64,000 bases of DNA, from positions 145,602 through 209,601 of the forward strand of contig PUQB01000313.1 of the NCBI GenBank assembly GCA_003024785.1. Direction: 5' to 3'. The translations under genes and the position numbers were made by a program. The notes beneath the pieces were generated by a model. That model saw only the letters and a program-made list of their open reading frames with translations, searched no databases and had not been told where the DNA came from. The stretch is from Selaginella tamariscina (Eukaryota; Streptophyta; Lycopodiopsida; Selaginellales; Selaginellaceae). Shown piece by piece: positions 1 to 11,800 of the stretch; positions within the stretch are counted from its first letter, which is position 1; every line of letters starts with the position of its first letter.

Positions 1-1748
1 TACAGAATGGAACCGAGGAGAATTCTGGTTCTGATAAACTAATGAGCATGTTTGGGAATGTGGAGTGGTTTAAGACACAAACTCGAGTGGTTTATCTCGT
101 CATTGACAACATAGAACTCATCAGAAGCTGGCCAGCTGGGCCAAACCTCCTTTCAGTGCTTTTCAGGTCTCTCTCTCTCCCTCTCTCTCTCTCAAACACA
201 CAGGCACGTGTTTAACTTGTACATTTCCAGGCTGCCAGAGTTGACAAGAATGCCACACTTGGGCATCATATTGATTAGCACTGTTGCTCCTCAGGCTTAC
301 ATGTCTGGCACAGGCTTCCGTGAGCCCATCTCACTTTACTTCCGAGACTACAACGATGATGAACTCCTTCAGATCCTCTTAAACACGCACCAGAAATCAG
401 ACCTCTACTTCTCTTTCCTCAAGTGAGTTAAATGTACAGACACACAGACACACGCACACATTTCCTAATACATGTTTATGTGTGTCAAGTGCTGTATTGA
501 GGCCCTTTACTCGGACAACAAGGAGACTAACGGAGCTTACCGGGGTTCTAGAGCCACTGTTTGAGAAATACTGCGAGCCAGTAATTTCTGGACACGTGAG
601 TGCAGATGAGCAAGGGAAACGGAAGCTCTTCACACTAATCAAGCCTCATGTGAAGACCTTCTTAGCACGCTCTTCATACATTCTAACAGCAGGCGATTCA
701 CCGGTGAAGAGCAAAGCAGATAGTTCACCGTATTACACCAAGAACACCAGAGATGAGCAGATTGTCGATGAACAAGTTTCTTCTGAACTTGAATTGCCCT
801 TGTGTAGTAAGTACCTACTTCTTTCGGCTTACATTGCTTCCACCAATCCAGCTACTTTGGATGCCACGTTATTCGATGCTGGTGGTGGCAGCGACAGCAG
901 GAAAAGAAAGAAAAGGTACGTTTGTGCATGTGCATGTGCGTGCGTGCGTGCGTGCGTGCATGTGTGTGTGAGAGAGAGAGAATCTTTTACTAATGGATGA
1001 CAAAGATGCATAGAAGAGAACTATAAGAAACTATGTCTTCACTGAAAGTCTTTTAAGCGTAATGTTTTTACATAGTACGATAGAGACAGATTACAGCTCT
1101 TGTATAGTTAAACTATGTGGTGCATAGACATGGAATATATAAGGACCTATAAGATTTGATTCAATATATAGTGCATAGTACATATAACTTTTTAGTTAAC
1201 ATAGCTATAACTAGCTCACACACACGTGTGTGTGTGTGTGTGTAATATAATATATTCTCTTTCTCTGCACACACTTAAGTGGAGACTTTTGTAGGAGCTC
1301 GATGTCTACAATGGAGAAGAAAAACAAGGAGTTACACGAAAGGCAACTGAAGGGGCCGGGGAGCTTCTCACTGGAAAGGCTCCTTGCAATCTTCCAATGC
1401 ATAGCAACGACGCAGGATTTGTTTGGCAACAAACAAAATGCAAATGAGCGTGGGATTGAGGTGAATTCGGAGGTGTTTATGCAAATCTTTACACTTGTGG
1501 GAGTCAATCTTATATCCCAAGGCCTCGCTGATATGGTTGAAGGTTCTCCAAAGCTACGTTGTAATGTGGAGGAAGAAGTTATTCATAAGGTAACATAAAA
1601 CTTTGATAAGCAACGAATAAAATTATATATACATTTAATAACAAACATACAGAGGGTGAGATTTATTTTAAATAAGCAAAAATGATTATAACAGATTGCG
1701 AAGAGCATTGGATTTCCTCTCACGAAGTATTTGTATTACAATTGTTAA
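1..1748 (+). CDS. ORC5: Origin recognition complex subunit 5, 3' part of gene
   Basis: ORC5 is part of the six-subunit complex that marks replication origins in the nucleus. The 5' end lies outside the window. Five exons can be read: up to 166, 231-422, 490-915, 1295-1589 and 1695-1748, all with GT-AG borders and in frame. The first two hold the end of the AAA+ ATPase region (VVYLVIDNIELIRSWP, then MPHLGIILISTVAP, a sensor-like strand). The third holds the family block KYLLLSAYIASTNPATLD followed by a basic KRKKR tail, typical of ORC5 proteins. The last short exon encodes IAKSIGFPLTKYLYYNC and stop, matching the usual ORC5 C-terminus. No frame break was seen. Unusually, the last exon lies inside the left arm of a long imperfect palindrome. 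Recognition of ORC5 is from remembered family motifs. Confidence 0.9.
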
Positions 1749-2545
1749 CAAAGATAATATGATTTTAATTATAAGAATAAAAATTATATACGTATGTACA
1801 TGTAAACACATTAATTGTGATATTCATCAAATGAGCATGTTGGGAATATTATAACAGGAAATGAATGTGTGTATTTTCATTGTTATTCATAAATTCTATC
1901 TGTTCTTAATTTTATATATGAATTTTTAAGTTTTATAAAATTATTTCAAATCACTATTGTCCATGTTTGTATGTACAAATTTAAATATTTGTATATTTTG
2001 AAAAAATTTACCTTATTAATTAATAAATATAATATTATTAAAAAGTGATTACCCTGAAATTATGTTATATTTAAAAAAGGAAGAAAAATTAACAATGAAA
2101 TATTTGAATCCTTTCTTTAAATATAATTTATTTTTTAAAAATTTAACTTTTTTTTAATAATAATATTATATTTATTACTTAATAAGGTAAATATATTTTA
2201 AAAATCTTTGTTTAAAATCACTATTGTGCATGCCTATAAATTCAGTTATATAAAAACATGTAAGGGCTCAGATATAAGATTGAAACATGTGTACAAGAAT
2301 GCGTTTATTTTTTATTTTGGTATTCCCAACATACATATACACATGTTATTTTGATGCAGCATGTCTACGTGTACATACGTATATAATTTTTATTTATTTT
2401 AATTAAAATCACATTAAGTGTTTAATTTTACTTTTAAAATTTTATTGTTACAAAACTTCTCACAATCTGTTATAATCGTATTCGATTGAAAGTAAATCTC
2501 TCTCTCCCTCTTTAATGTTAAATGTACATATATAATTTTATTCTT
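1613..2545. repeat. Long imperfect palindrome (foldback) overlapping the ORC5 3' end
   Basis: Left arm about 1613-1870 and right arm about 2290-2545 are inverted copies. Examples are GATTATAACAGATTG at 1684 against its reverse complement near 2465, and AAAATTATATACGTATGTAC at about 1785 against its complement near 2375. The inner part (around 2000 and 2170) also pairs, so almost the whole interval folds on itself. The left arm contains the last intron acceptor and last exon of ORC5; the right arm carries a decayed mirror copy. It could be a foldback transposon or an inverted duplication of the gene end. No target-site duplication was identified. Beyond this palindrome, 1749-2800 holds no gene I can support. 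Confidence 0.65.
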
Positions 2546-2800
2546 GTTTATAAAACCTATATATTCACTTTGTGAATAATTTTGTTTTCTATATTACAAT
2601 GTAGCTTTAAAGAACCTTTAACCATGCCCTTGAAATATGAGACAAGTATAAAAATTTACATAAGTTCGCACATTCATTTGCATTTCGCTTGTTACTGAAC
2701 AATCGTTATTATGCATTAAGAGATTATTATAAAGTAAAAACAATAATTTCTTCTCTCTCTCTCTATCTATATATACAGCAGATGAGCACCATAAGCAGGA

Positions 2801-3737
2801 TTAATTCAGTAGAGATTCAAGGTTTTTAACATGCTCAGTAAAGAGTGTTGGAAGCACATACAAACCACCATCTGGAGCAGGTACAACTCTGACATACCCT
2901 TCACAGGGTCCATCACTGGAGCCGGCATACACAGGCTTACCAAATCCAAACTCCACGTCATATATAGTCGACCGCGCCCAGCTTGTAATAACCAGGTTGG
3001 GACTGGCACAAACATGTCCGAGACTGTTACTGGTTTCCTCACCTCGACTCCTCTGTTGCTCTGCTAAAAGATCAACTACTGACCTCAAGTATGTTGCATC
3101 ACTGTTCCTCTTTAACATTGAGTCCACTATAGAAGCTGTCTCCTGTAAGGACATCTTCACTAGATCCGACGCATTCATCCCGTGAACTCTCCGGAAAACT
3201 ACATTCCCAAAGTAGCCGGCGGGAAGGGAGAGCGTCCGTCGAGCATTAGCCGGACATACCAGGATGGTGTTGGTATCCCCATCCATCCGTCGTGCCAGAG
3301 TTACCACTCTCCATATGTAGGCTGCAAGACACACGAAGGTGGAGAATGTATTACTACATTCAGATTTGAGCTTGGAGAGCTTATCGCGGCTGAAGTGGAG
3401 TTTACATGTCTTGACAAGTTGAACTTGTTCTGGCGTTAAGGATCTGAAAAAGCCACGGCTAGAACTGTATTCAGGGTGGTCAAACTCGGTACATGGTGGA
3501 TCACGGGGCATCATGCATGAGCGGTCGAATGTGGAAAAGGTACTAATGGTTTCCTATAAGGTAATAGTTATAAGTACGCGTGTGTGTGTGTTAGTATAAC
3601 ATAGAAAAAGTACCTCGGGTTCATGGACTTGTTTGGATAAGTCCATCAGAAACTGAGGGAACGCATTCATGTCCACTACTAGGTGGTTTACTCCAAACCC
3701 CACAACTATCCCTCCACAGCTGAACCTCGTAACCTAT

Positions 3738-3794
<57 letters not shown>

Positions 3795-4041
3795 ATAAGT
3801 TAAACTGTTGTATTGTATATACACAATGTACCTGGACAAGCAGGGGGATGTCCAGCTCAACCTTGCAAGATGACATGGGAACAAGTTGGTGAAGAAAGCC
3901 ATGATCGCGTTTATCGATAAACTCGTCTAATCTATCATTTGCAGTGGCCTCCAACCAGAAGACACCCTCATTACACAGATGAATGTAAACATTTCCATAT
4001 TCATCTGTTCGAATGCGACCCGCAAGCTCCCTGTTGATTGC

Positions 4042-4105
<64 letters not shown>

Positions 4106-4129
4106 GACAGAGACAGAGACAGAGACAGA

Positions 4130-4160
<31 letters not shown>

Positions 4161-4402
4161 GCATATGATGATAAACACCTGTAGAGGCACAATAGCTGTT
4201 TGAGACTGGCTTCAAGGCGGGAGAGAAACTGTGGTGGAGCAGACTGATAAGCAAGGATTACAGGGTAAAAAAATTTGGGCATTTGAATATCTATGGGAGT
4301 AAGTTTTACCCATGTTGGTGGCGACGAACCTTTGGGAATTTCACATATCCATCTTGGCAAACCTCTTTCTATTCCTTCCATTCTGTTCCCTTGTCCCTTC
4401 AC
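2801..4402 (-). CDS. BAHD-family acyl-CoA-dependent acyltransferase
   Basis: BAHD enzymes transfer an acyl group from acyl-CoA to hydroxyl or amine acceptors in plant specialised metabolism, usually in the cytosol. Four exons read on the minus strand: 4179-4402, 3832-4030, 3614-3733 and 2801-3553, together 431 codons plus stop, the normal family length. The catalytic HxxxD motif is present as HLVVD in exon 3, and the structural DFGWG motif appears as DVEFGFGKP near the C-terminus. LPAGYFGNVVF and FDRSCMMPRDPP are other family blocks. The start at 4402 was chosen because it opens the frame that runs into LAGRIRTDEYGN. All splice borders are GT-AG and no break was seen. The substrate cannot be told; hydroxycinnamoyl transfer (HCT-like) is only one option. 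Confidence 0.88.
4041..4160. repeat. Compound (TA)n(AG)n microsatellite in BAHD intron 1
   Basis: About 25 bases of TA repeats run directly into some 95 bases of AG with scattered ACAG units. It lies just upstream of exon 2 of the BAHD gene on the minus strand, where it supplies a long polypyrimidine (CT) tract before the splice acceptor. A similar (TA)n(GA)n tract at 3738-3795 precedes exon 3. Confidence 0.9.
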
Positions 4403-4528
4403 TTACAGAAAAGCCTAATGTACGCGTGTATATATATATATATATATATGGAAAAATTCAGAAAGCACAGTAAACAAGGACAATAAGATATTATAGTACA
4501 ACGACGAGTCCTCTTTGCTGTGTGCGTG

Positions 4529-5895
4529 TCAGTGAGAGAGTAAAGGTGCCATTTCATTAGAGTACTTAACATAGAAGTCAGAGATATGCAAGGTCCGGAC
4601 GTTGACGGGGAAGACGTATCTCCTGGTGCCGTTCCAGAAACGTTCTGCAGCGACCCTGTTGAAAGCATCCGAGGGGTGTGCTGTGTCCCAGTATAGATAA
4701 GTCGACGGACTGTCGCAGTAGCCATCCGTCTGGTAACACCATCTGTCCGACGGACGGTCTATTGTTGGGCAACAGGGATGGGTCACATTCCGAAGCCCTG
4801 TGTATTATATGTTAGTGTGCATATCTAGTCTAACTTATTTACCATATGCTTCAGGTTGTTGGTGGATGTCAAGCATGACTTGATAAGTATTAGCATATAC
4901 AATAACGAGTTCCTTGAGCGCCGTCTGGAGCGTCCTGACAAGAGCAAATAGTCCCTCGTTATAGAACTTGGCTGCGTTCTCGCCAACCTCGGAGCATCTC
5001 CCCTGCGACTGGTACGTTGGTGCGCAACCCAAAGCGTAGGCTGAAGTGATGATGATCTTTCGAGCTCCCAATCGGTACAAAGTCTGTTCCATATACGGTT
5101 AACTCACGCACACGCACGCACGCACACACACACACACACACACACCTGGACTTTCTCTTGCATTTGGAGAAGGAGAGTGCTACGGAAGTCAGGTGGGATA
5201 ATAGCATTCTGATCTTGAACATAGTTATTAACATCGTTGTTACCGATGTTAATGTAGAAGATTGACCTCGTGATGTAATGAGATGCCAGTCTCGTCCCCA
5301 CGATGGTATCTAGTGTTCCCCTGTAGCGGACAAACCCGTTGACCTGGTCAGTGAATGTCAACACCTGACCTCCCTGGTCAAACATGAAGAAGAACATCTC
5401 AGTTAGAAAAATGAATGTATGAATTCTTACTATGTGTGTGATGTTGAGTATTCCAGAGCCAGCAGAACCGAAGTTTGCCCCATGTGTTAAGTTAACACCA
5501 TCGAGAAAGGGAGGAGGATATGCAATACCAATATAAGAGGCTGCAATATATAAAAGAATGTAGCAGTTAATATAACAAGCACAGAAGTCTTACCGAGATA
5601 ATCTGTGATAATCCGTCCGTCCGACCATCGTCCGGTTGGATGTCTCTGTTCGAAGTTGATTCCGTAAGGGAAATGGTTCGCTCTTGCAGAAGTGTTTAAG
5701 TAATTGTTATTCCCGGAGTCCACAAAGAGTCGCCGAACACGAACATCATGGGTACAGGTGCAGCGATACATGAGTTGAAGACAGTATAAACAACAATATC
5801 AGCAGCTGGGATAACATTTCTGTACGTGAACTTGTGAAGGTACAATAGGAAATGATTTTCTTATGCTTACGGAAGGTTTCCAAAGGGTTAATAGA
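4529..5895 (-). CDS. GDSL-type esterase/lipase
   Basis: GDSL lipases are secreted serine hydrolases acting on ester bonds of cuticle, wall or seed lipids. Minus-strand exons: first part about 5594-5860, then 5431-5540, 5146-5373, 4843-5083 and 4529-4797. Block I with the nucleophile serine reads MMFVFGDSL, followed by VDSGNNNYL; GANFGSAGSGILN is block II; INIGNNDVNNY is block III; and YWDTAHPSDAFN carries the catalytic Asp and His. Between FGDSL and VDSGNNN the frame shifts by one base at an A-run at 5724-5726 (plus strand), so the sequence as given does not encode the whole enzyme. The start is unclear: a hydrophobic stretch near 5815 in another frame could be a signal peptide, and an ATG exon near 5895 is possible. 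Length, about 370 codons, fits the family. Confidence 0.85.
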
Positions 5896-6295
5896 CATGG
5901 TGGGTTTGCACGGTCTTTACATGACCAGGGATTTTTTAAGCTTACATTCCTATGGCGTGAAGGCCACGTAAAGAGGAAAATGCATCATCTATGTATATAA
6001 AAAACTTACATATTCACCTACACACACACGTACACACTTATACAGTGTACTATGCATATACACACAGAAATGTGCAGCAAATAAACAAATTCATACTAGA
6101 TGGTGTTTTTGGGTGGATATGCATGTCCAAACAGACTTAACAAGGAACAGTTATAAACTTCACACACGCCATAGCACTTGCAGTGTATAATATGTATAGA
6201 GCAGCGTTCACGCGGTTCGATCGATACACACAATGCTCCGATGTTCAGAAAACTACAAATCTGAGTTTGTAATACACTGGAATCGATTCATAGTC

Positions 6296-7102
6296 ATGGC
6301 TTACAGACAGAGAGACTTTACAGCTCTACTTCTTGTTCTCTTGGGGGTAAACGTAGTTGTTAATGGTGTGCTCTTGGTACTCGCAAGTTGGGAGATAAAT
6401 AAAGAGTTAGATGGAGGTCTCTCTCTCAAACGCACACACACACACACATACTCACTGTTTTGAAGTTTGTTTCCAGACAATGCAGCTACTACTGTTTTAG
6501 TTAATATCTTCTCCCTTATAGCTGGTGTTGTGGGTATCACTTCAGCTTTTGTACAATTCTTGTATACAAGGAACCTAGGTATTCAAACACGTGGTGGACC
6601 TGCCTGTGCAGCATTCACTGCTCTGGTTTTCACACTTCTCGCTGTTGGGTATGAAATGCATATATACATGTACATATGTAGAACGCACACACACACACAC
6701 ATATATACATGTATGTATGTATCTCTCTCTCTCTCTAGAGAGAGAGAGATTGTTTAATACGTTAGTCTGTTCACTACCGCCGAGTATGAGATAAACAATA
6801 CATGAATGCAATATATGTTTGCTCATATGCATGCACACACACACATATACGTATGTGTACATTTGTATAGTACAGAGTGTATATAAACTTGGAAGTATAA
6901 AATTGTTTATATATGTAGATTTGCCGGCAAACACATTCAGTTGGGGCATGTTGGAGATAGAGTGGTAAGCAACAGCTCTTTTATAAAACTTCTTCACGAA
7001 TTGTATTACTGTGTTCTGCAGAAAGCTTTAGAGGCCTTTGTGATTGCAGCTGGTGTTACACAGATCCTTTACGTTTTTCTCGTTGTACTTGAGCACTTCT
7101 AA
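6296..7102 (+). CDS. AWPM-19-like (PM19L) plasma-membrane protein
   Basis: AWPM-19-like proteins are small four-helix plasma-membrane proteins of plants, known from drought, cold and ABA responses; some are reported as ABA importers. Four exons, 6296-6416, 6477-6648, 6919-6964 and 7022-7102, join in frame to 139 codons plus stop, the usual size. Helix 1 is LLLVLLGVNVVVNGVLLVLA; helix 2 includes NIFSLIAGVVGITSAFVQF, with the family's IAGVVG block; helix 3 is FTALVFTLLAVGFAGKHIQL; helix 4 is LEAFVIAAGVTQILYVFLVV. The ATG at 6296 was chosen because the sequence from it matches the family N-terminus; an upstream in-frame ATG at 6233 exists. No break was seen. Assignment is from pattern recall only. 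Confidence 0.8.
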
Positions 7103-7254
7103 TGTGTATTAAGCCTCGGTTTTAATAAAATATTACATTTAAAATAAAATATCTAAAGTAGCAAATTTTAAACTCTTTTTAGTAAACGTATACATGGAAA
7201 TCTTTAATAACACTTTTAATTTCCCCTTTTACATGAAAATAAGGATGTATGCAA

Positions 7255-7676
7255 TTAGTATCGACATTTGGTACAATAGTTTCTGGGAGCAATGACAAGG
7301 CCTCGACCCTTGCGGGCTCCGCAGTAGACAGTCTCCACAATATCGATGAACTCCTGTGTGTCAGACATCTGCCAGTTGATCTTGTTGTTGTTACCCGTCC
7401 CAAGATCTACCATAATATGTTTGTTCCTGAAGAAGAACATAGTAGTGCATAAGTCATAGAGTTCGTACATGACATTGAAATCCGGAACCTGTTGGATGTC
7501 CACAAGATAAATGACAGCCATGTTTTTTAGAGGTTCGGCCACCTTGTACAAAACCTCATCCATTTCCATGCAGTTGGCATCGTTGCCAAAACGAATGATC
7601 ACTACACGCTCTTGCTCATTAAAATAGCTTCATCTACATCATAGCCAGAGGCCAGGTGCTTCAGAAAGCACGCCAT
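7255..7676 (-). pseudogene. DIM1/YLS8-like U5 snRNP thioredoxin-fold protein, broken copy
   Basis: Dim1 (U5-15kD, plant YLS8) is a small, highly conserved spliceosome protein with a thioredoxin fold. The minus strand encodes most of it without introns: VPDFNVMYELYDLCTTMFFF, RNKHIMVDLGTGNNNKINW and QEFIDIVETVYCGARKGRGL are nearly family-identical. The N-terminus (MACFLKHLASGYDVDEAI) is in another frame, with one base missing at the A-run 7621-7624. The FGHDWDETCM block is shortened to FGNDANCM. Several invariant positions changed, for example YRGARKG to YCGARKG and YSTKYRY to YCTKCRY. Together with the lack of introns this suggests a retrocopy that has decayed, although the frameshift alone could be an assembly error. 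Confidence 0.75.
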
Positions 7677-7756
7677 ACGTTCCCTACCCTAAGTTTTAGG
7701 TTTTCTGTTTTTTAAATAGTGACAAGGAAAAGGACCTTTTTTAAAACCTGGTGAAA

Positions 7757-8677
7757 AAATAAATAATTATTAGTCCTAACCTAAATTAAAATAAAAAATA
7801 AAATAAAATAAAATAAGTAGGGCGTTATTTTAAATATAAAATTCAGTTTTAAAGATGTGGTTCCTCCCAAATCAAATTAGGTAATCCAAATAAAAATAAC
7901 AGTGTAAATAACATGTTAATGTGAAAATGTAAATGAAATTTTTTTTTAATTAAAAATTAAATTTTAGTGTTATCGTTAACATTTCCAATAAAGATATAGA
8001 TGTAGCATTGATTGCTAGAGAGTAGAGAGGATATAAATGTAAAATTGTTAAAGAGGTTTATTAAAAAATAATGTATTATTTGTTTTGTTTTATAATTTTT
8101 TTAAAATTAAATTGAATTAATTTATAACACTTTTTTCTAATTTCACTGAGTTATTAATTTTTAAAGTTTAAAAAGGCCAAATATATAGACATGATTCATA
8201 AATTTTGGCATATATTTAACTTCTTTAAATTTTTAAAATTAATAACTTGTCATTTAATTGGTGAATTAAAGAAAAAACTTATGAATTAATTCGATTTGAG
8301 TTTTAGAAAATTATAAAATCAAACATAAATATTTTTATTTATTTTGTATTTAACATGTATTCAATGATTTAGCTTCATTAACTTCGTATTTAAATGCATT
8401 ATTTTTTAATAAACCTCTTTAACAACTCTACCTCATTAAGCATATTAATGGTAACACTAAAATTTAATTCTTTAATTTTTGATTTAGAAAATTTTTATTT
8501 ACATTTTCACTTATTAACATATTATTTATATTTTCTTAGTTAACCTGATTTTCTATTCGGAAGAACTACATCTCAAAACAACTAGTTTTATGTTCAAAAC
8601 GACGCAACATTTTAAAATCCTAATTTATTTTTTATTTTTTAAATTTAATTTAATTTAAATTAAGGCTTAATTAACTT
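7757..8677. repeat. Long AT-rich foldback palindrome, right end displaced by an LTR insertion
   Basis: This interval folds on itself. GGGCGTTATTTTAAATATAA near 7820 pairs with the complement of sequence near 8600; GTGAAAATGTAAATGAAA near 7920 pairs with sequence near 8500; GTTAAAGAGGTTTATTAAAA near 8048 pairs with sequence at 8395-8425. The outermost part of the left arm (AAATAATTATTA near 7770) has its partner at 13547-13566, beyond the Ty3 element, showing that the Ty3 element inserted into the right arm. No open frame inside is convincing. It resembles a foldback or long-TIR DNA element without coding capacity. Confidence 0.7.
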
Positions 8678-8838
8678 TGTGAGAGCTCGGAATATAGAAA
8701 TGTGTATATCCATTAGTTCAGAAACCCTAACTTATATACAAGAGCGAGTGGTCCAGATTGAATCCAATCCGACGGCTATCAAAATCCACTACGCTAATAA
8801 TAGTATGTGCACATGCAGCCGTACACGTGGATCTTACA
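8678..8838 (-). repeat. 3' LTR of the Ty3 element
   Basis: 161 bases, apparently identical to 13386-13546. On the element strand it begins TGTAAGATCC and ends CTCTCACA. A purine-rich tract borders its inner side. Confidence 0.93.
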
Positions 8839-11800
8839 TCATCCCCTCCTCTCGGAAGGGTGTAAGTTGGTTAGGGTTCTCTTGTAGACGGGCCCGGATC
8901 TGGAGGAACATCAGGAGGAGGCACTGGTGGATCTGTAGGCGGCACAACTTGTTCCCGTTGCACAAAATGCTTCAACCGTTGTACATGTACAATCTCCGGA
9001 GGATCGGGTTGAATGTCGTGCCGAACCTCATAAACCTGTGGCCTACTTGCCGTAACACTCGATACGGTCCTTTCCATGAGGAAGGAGACTCTTAGCTAAA
9101 CCACGTACCGTAAGCTTGGGAAAACGAACCAACACCAGTTCATCAACCTTGTACTCCGCAGGAGGACGATGATGCGAGTTGTACGTTGTTGTTGTCCTAC
9201 TTGTACGCGGCCCAAGTGTTCTGCTGACTCCGCACGAACCAATGGAAGGATGCTCGTCAGATACCGATCCCACGACCTAGCATCAGCAGCTCGCGGTAAC
9301 CGAGAAGGCAAACCCAACTCCGTTGGCAACACCGGGTCATGACCATACAAAAGCTTATATGGGAAGTACCAATGGAACTTTGAACTCCAGTGACATAAGC
9401 ATATCGGAGAGACGGCAGATAACCATCCCAATCTGAATGTTGAAAGTTCACATACTTTGCGATCATCCCCTTGAAGGTTCTACAAGCCGTTCCACTAAAC
9501 CATCTGTCTGAGGATGATAAGCACTTGTGAAAGTGTGGCGTATCCCTAATCGAGATGTCAAAACATGAAATGCCTCAGCCATAAATGCGGGACCATTATC
9601 CGAGAGAATTCGCTCCGGACAAGAATGCTGAAACACGACCCGATTCAGGAGAAACTGACCAACAGCAGAAGCAGTCGCACTAGCAAGAGCACCAACTTCT
9701 ACCCAACGAGTTAGGTAATCAGAAGCAATAATAACGTACTCGTTACCAGCAGTTGACCGCGGAAAAGGTCCCATCAAATCAAATGCCACCAATTCAAACG
9801 GACGAGAAACTGCAATTGACTCCAACCGTCCTTCCGAAGCACATGGGGGAGTATTGCGAGCTTGGCACCACACACAACTACGCACATACCGAATCACATC
9901 TCCTCGCAACTCCGGCCAATAGAAAGATCTGCGCAGCTTCTCCATCACCCGACGATGTCCCATGTGCCCGCCAAGAATAGGAGAGTCATGGTAAGCATGG
10001 AGGAAGCGTGGAATGAAGATTGAAGGCACCACCAACCGCAAAGGATCATCTGGATCAGTCCCCACAAAATAAAGAAGGTCATCCTGAAGGCGATACTGTG
10101 AATGTAAATGCCTGAAAGGCAAGTCATCAGCAAGTGATGCAGGATTCTCAAACCCATCACGAAGCCTTCGAATCCACGGCTCAACCTTTTGAGCTTCCCG
10201 AACCTCATCCAAAGACGGCAAATCTAACTCTGCATTCTGCGGACACTGAACGTCAAGCACAGCAACTGCTGATGGTACGGAATCTTCATCCAAAAAGTCC
10301 ACTGAAGCTGGAACAACTGGTTCCTCTGGGGCAACAGAAGAGAGAGAAGGTGGAAGAGGAGCCCGAGAAAGAGCATCAGCATCAGCCATGGAACTCCCTG
10401 GACGATGAACAACTTCAAAGTCGTAAATTTGAAGTTTCAAGGCCCACCGAGCAGTACGCCCAATCAAATTCTTTCGCTTCAACAACGAAGTGACTGCTGC
10501 ATGATCACCTTCCAACAACGTCCGCGAACCATGCAAGTAGGCATGGAGCTTCTCAAAACCCCAAACTGCTGCTAGACACTCCTTTTCAGTTGTGGAGTAA
10601 TTCACCTCTGCTGGCTGCAATGTACGGCTGATGTACGCAATGGGATGTCGTTGGCCAGGAACACTTGTACTCTCCTGCATCAATACACCCCCGAGGCCGA
10701 TGTCAGAAGCATCTACACGCAAGATGAAAGGACGAGTGTAATCCGGGTACGCCAAAACTGGAGGAGTCGTCAACAACTCTTTGAGATCTGCAAATGCCTG
10801 CTTGCAATCCTTAGACCAAACAAAAGAAGTCATTGACGATTTCAACAACGCGCGCAACGGTGCAGTACGATCTGAAAGATGATCCACAAAACGACCCAGA
10901 TATTGTACCTTGCCAAGAAAGCGTTGCACATCATTCACACACTTTGGCGTAGGGAACTTCAAAACTGCAACTAGTTTGTCAGGATCGACTTGCAAACCTT
11001 CACGTGAAATGCGATAACCCAGATAAGTGGTGTCCTTTGATCCAAACACACTTAGATGGCTTCAACTTCAAACCAACTTCCCGCAGTCGATCCAAAACCT
11101 TACGTACATCACCGACATGCTCCTCCCACGTTCCATCCGAATGGATCAAAACATCATCGATGAAATCGCAGTCACCTCCGGCATGTCGCAAAGAACCTCA
11201 TCCATCATACGCTGGAAAGTTGCTGGAGCATTGCTCAAACCGAAAGGCATCACCAGGAACTCGTACAGGCCAAATGGTGTCGAAAAGCAGTCTTGGGAAT
11301 GTCCATGTCAGCCATCGGAACTTGCCAATATCCAGATGCGAGATCTAACTTGGTGAACCAACGGCTCCGCCCCAGTCGATCCAAAAGGTCTGCAGTATGA
11401 GGAAGTGGGTACACATCTGAGACGGTTACCTCATTTAACGGGCGATAATCAATGCAGAATCGAACGCTCCCATCAGGCTTCGTCACAAGGTGAGGTTCGC
11501 ACGCCCAAGGACTTCGAGACTTCCGGATAACACCCTTCTCCAACATCTCTTTGACATTCGCTCGTAAGATCTTGAGCTCCTTTGGTGATCGACGCCGAAC
11601 AGGTACCTTGATTGGCCTAGCTTCTCCAGTTGGAATAGGGTGGCGTGTCGCAATCTTGGCCCCAGATGACAAGTCGAAGTTGAAAAGATCAGCATACTCC
11701 TTCTTGAGTTGATCAACAACTACAGCACGACGATCATCTGATGGATCCAAAGAAGAAAGGAAGAGCATGAAGGGAAAATGGTTGGAAATAAGGGTGAGAC

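Noticed and set aside
482-1011. Reading frames running through the GTGCGTGC repeat on both strands
   Set aside because: They are extensions of the ORC5 exon into intronic microsatellite sequence; the donor at 916 ends the exon.
7255-7676. A functional DIM1 gene
   Set aside because: Intronless, frame-shifted at the N-terminus and changed at several near-invariant residues.
9753-10836. Plus-strand open frames of 60-120 codons inside the Ty3 element
   Set aside because: They are antisense shadows of the pol region and have low-complexity Gln/Pro-rich products.
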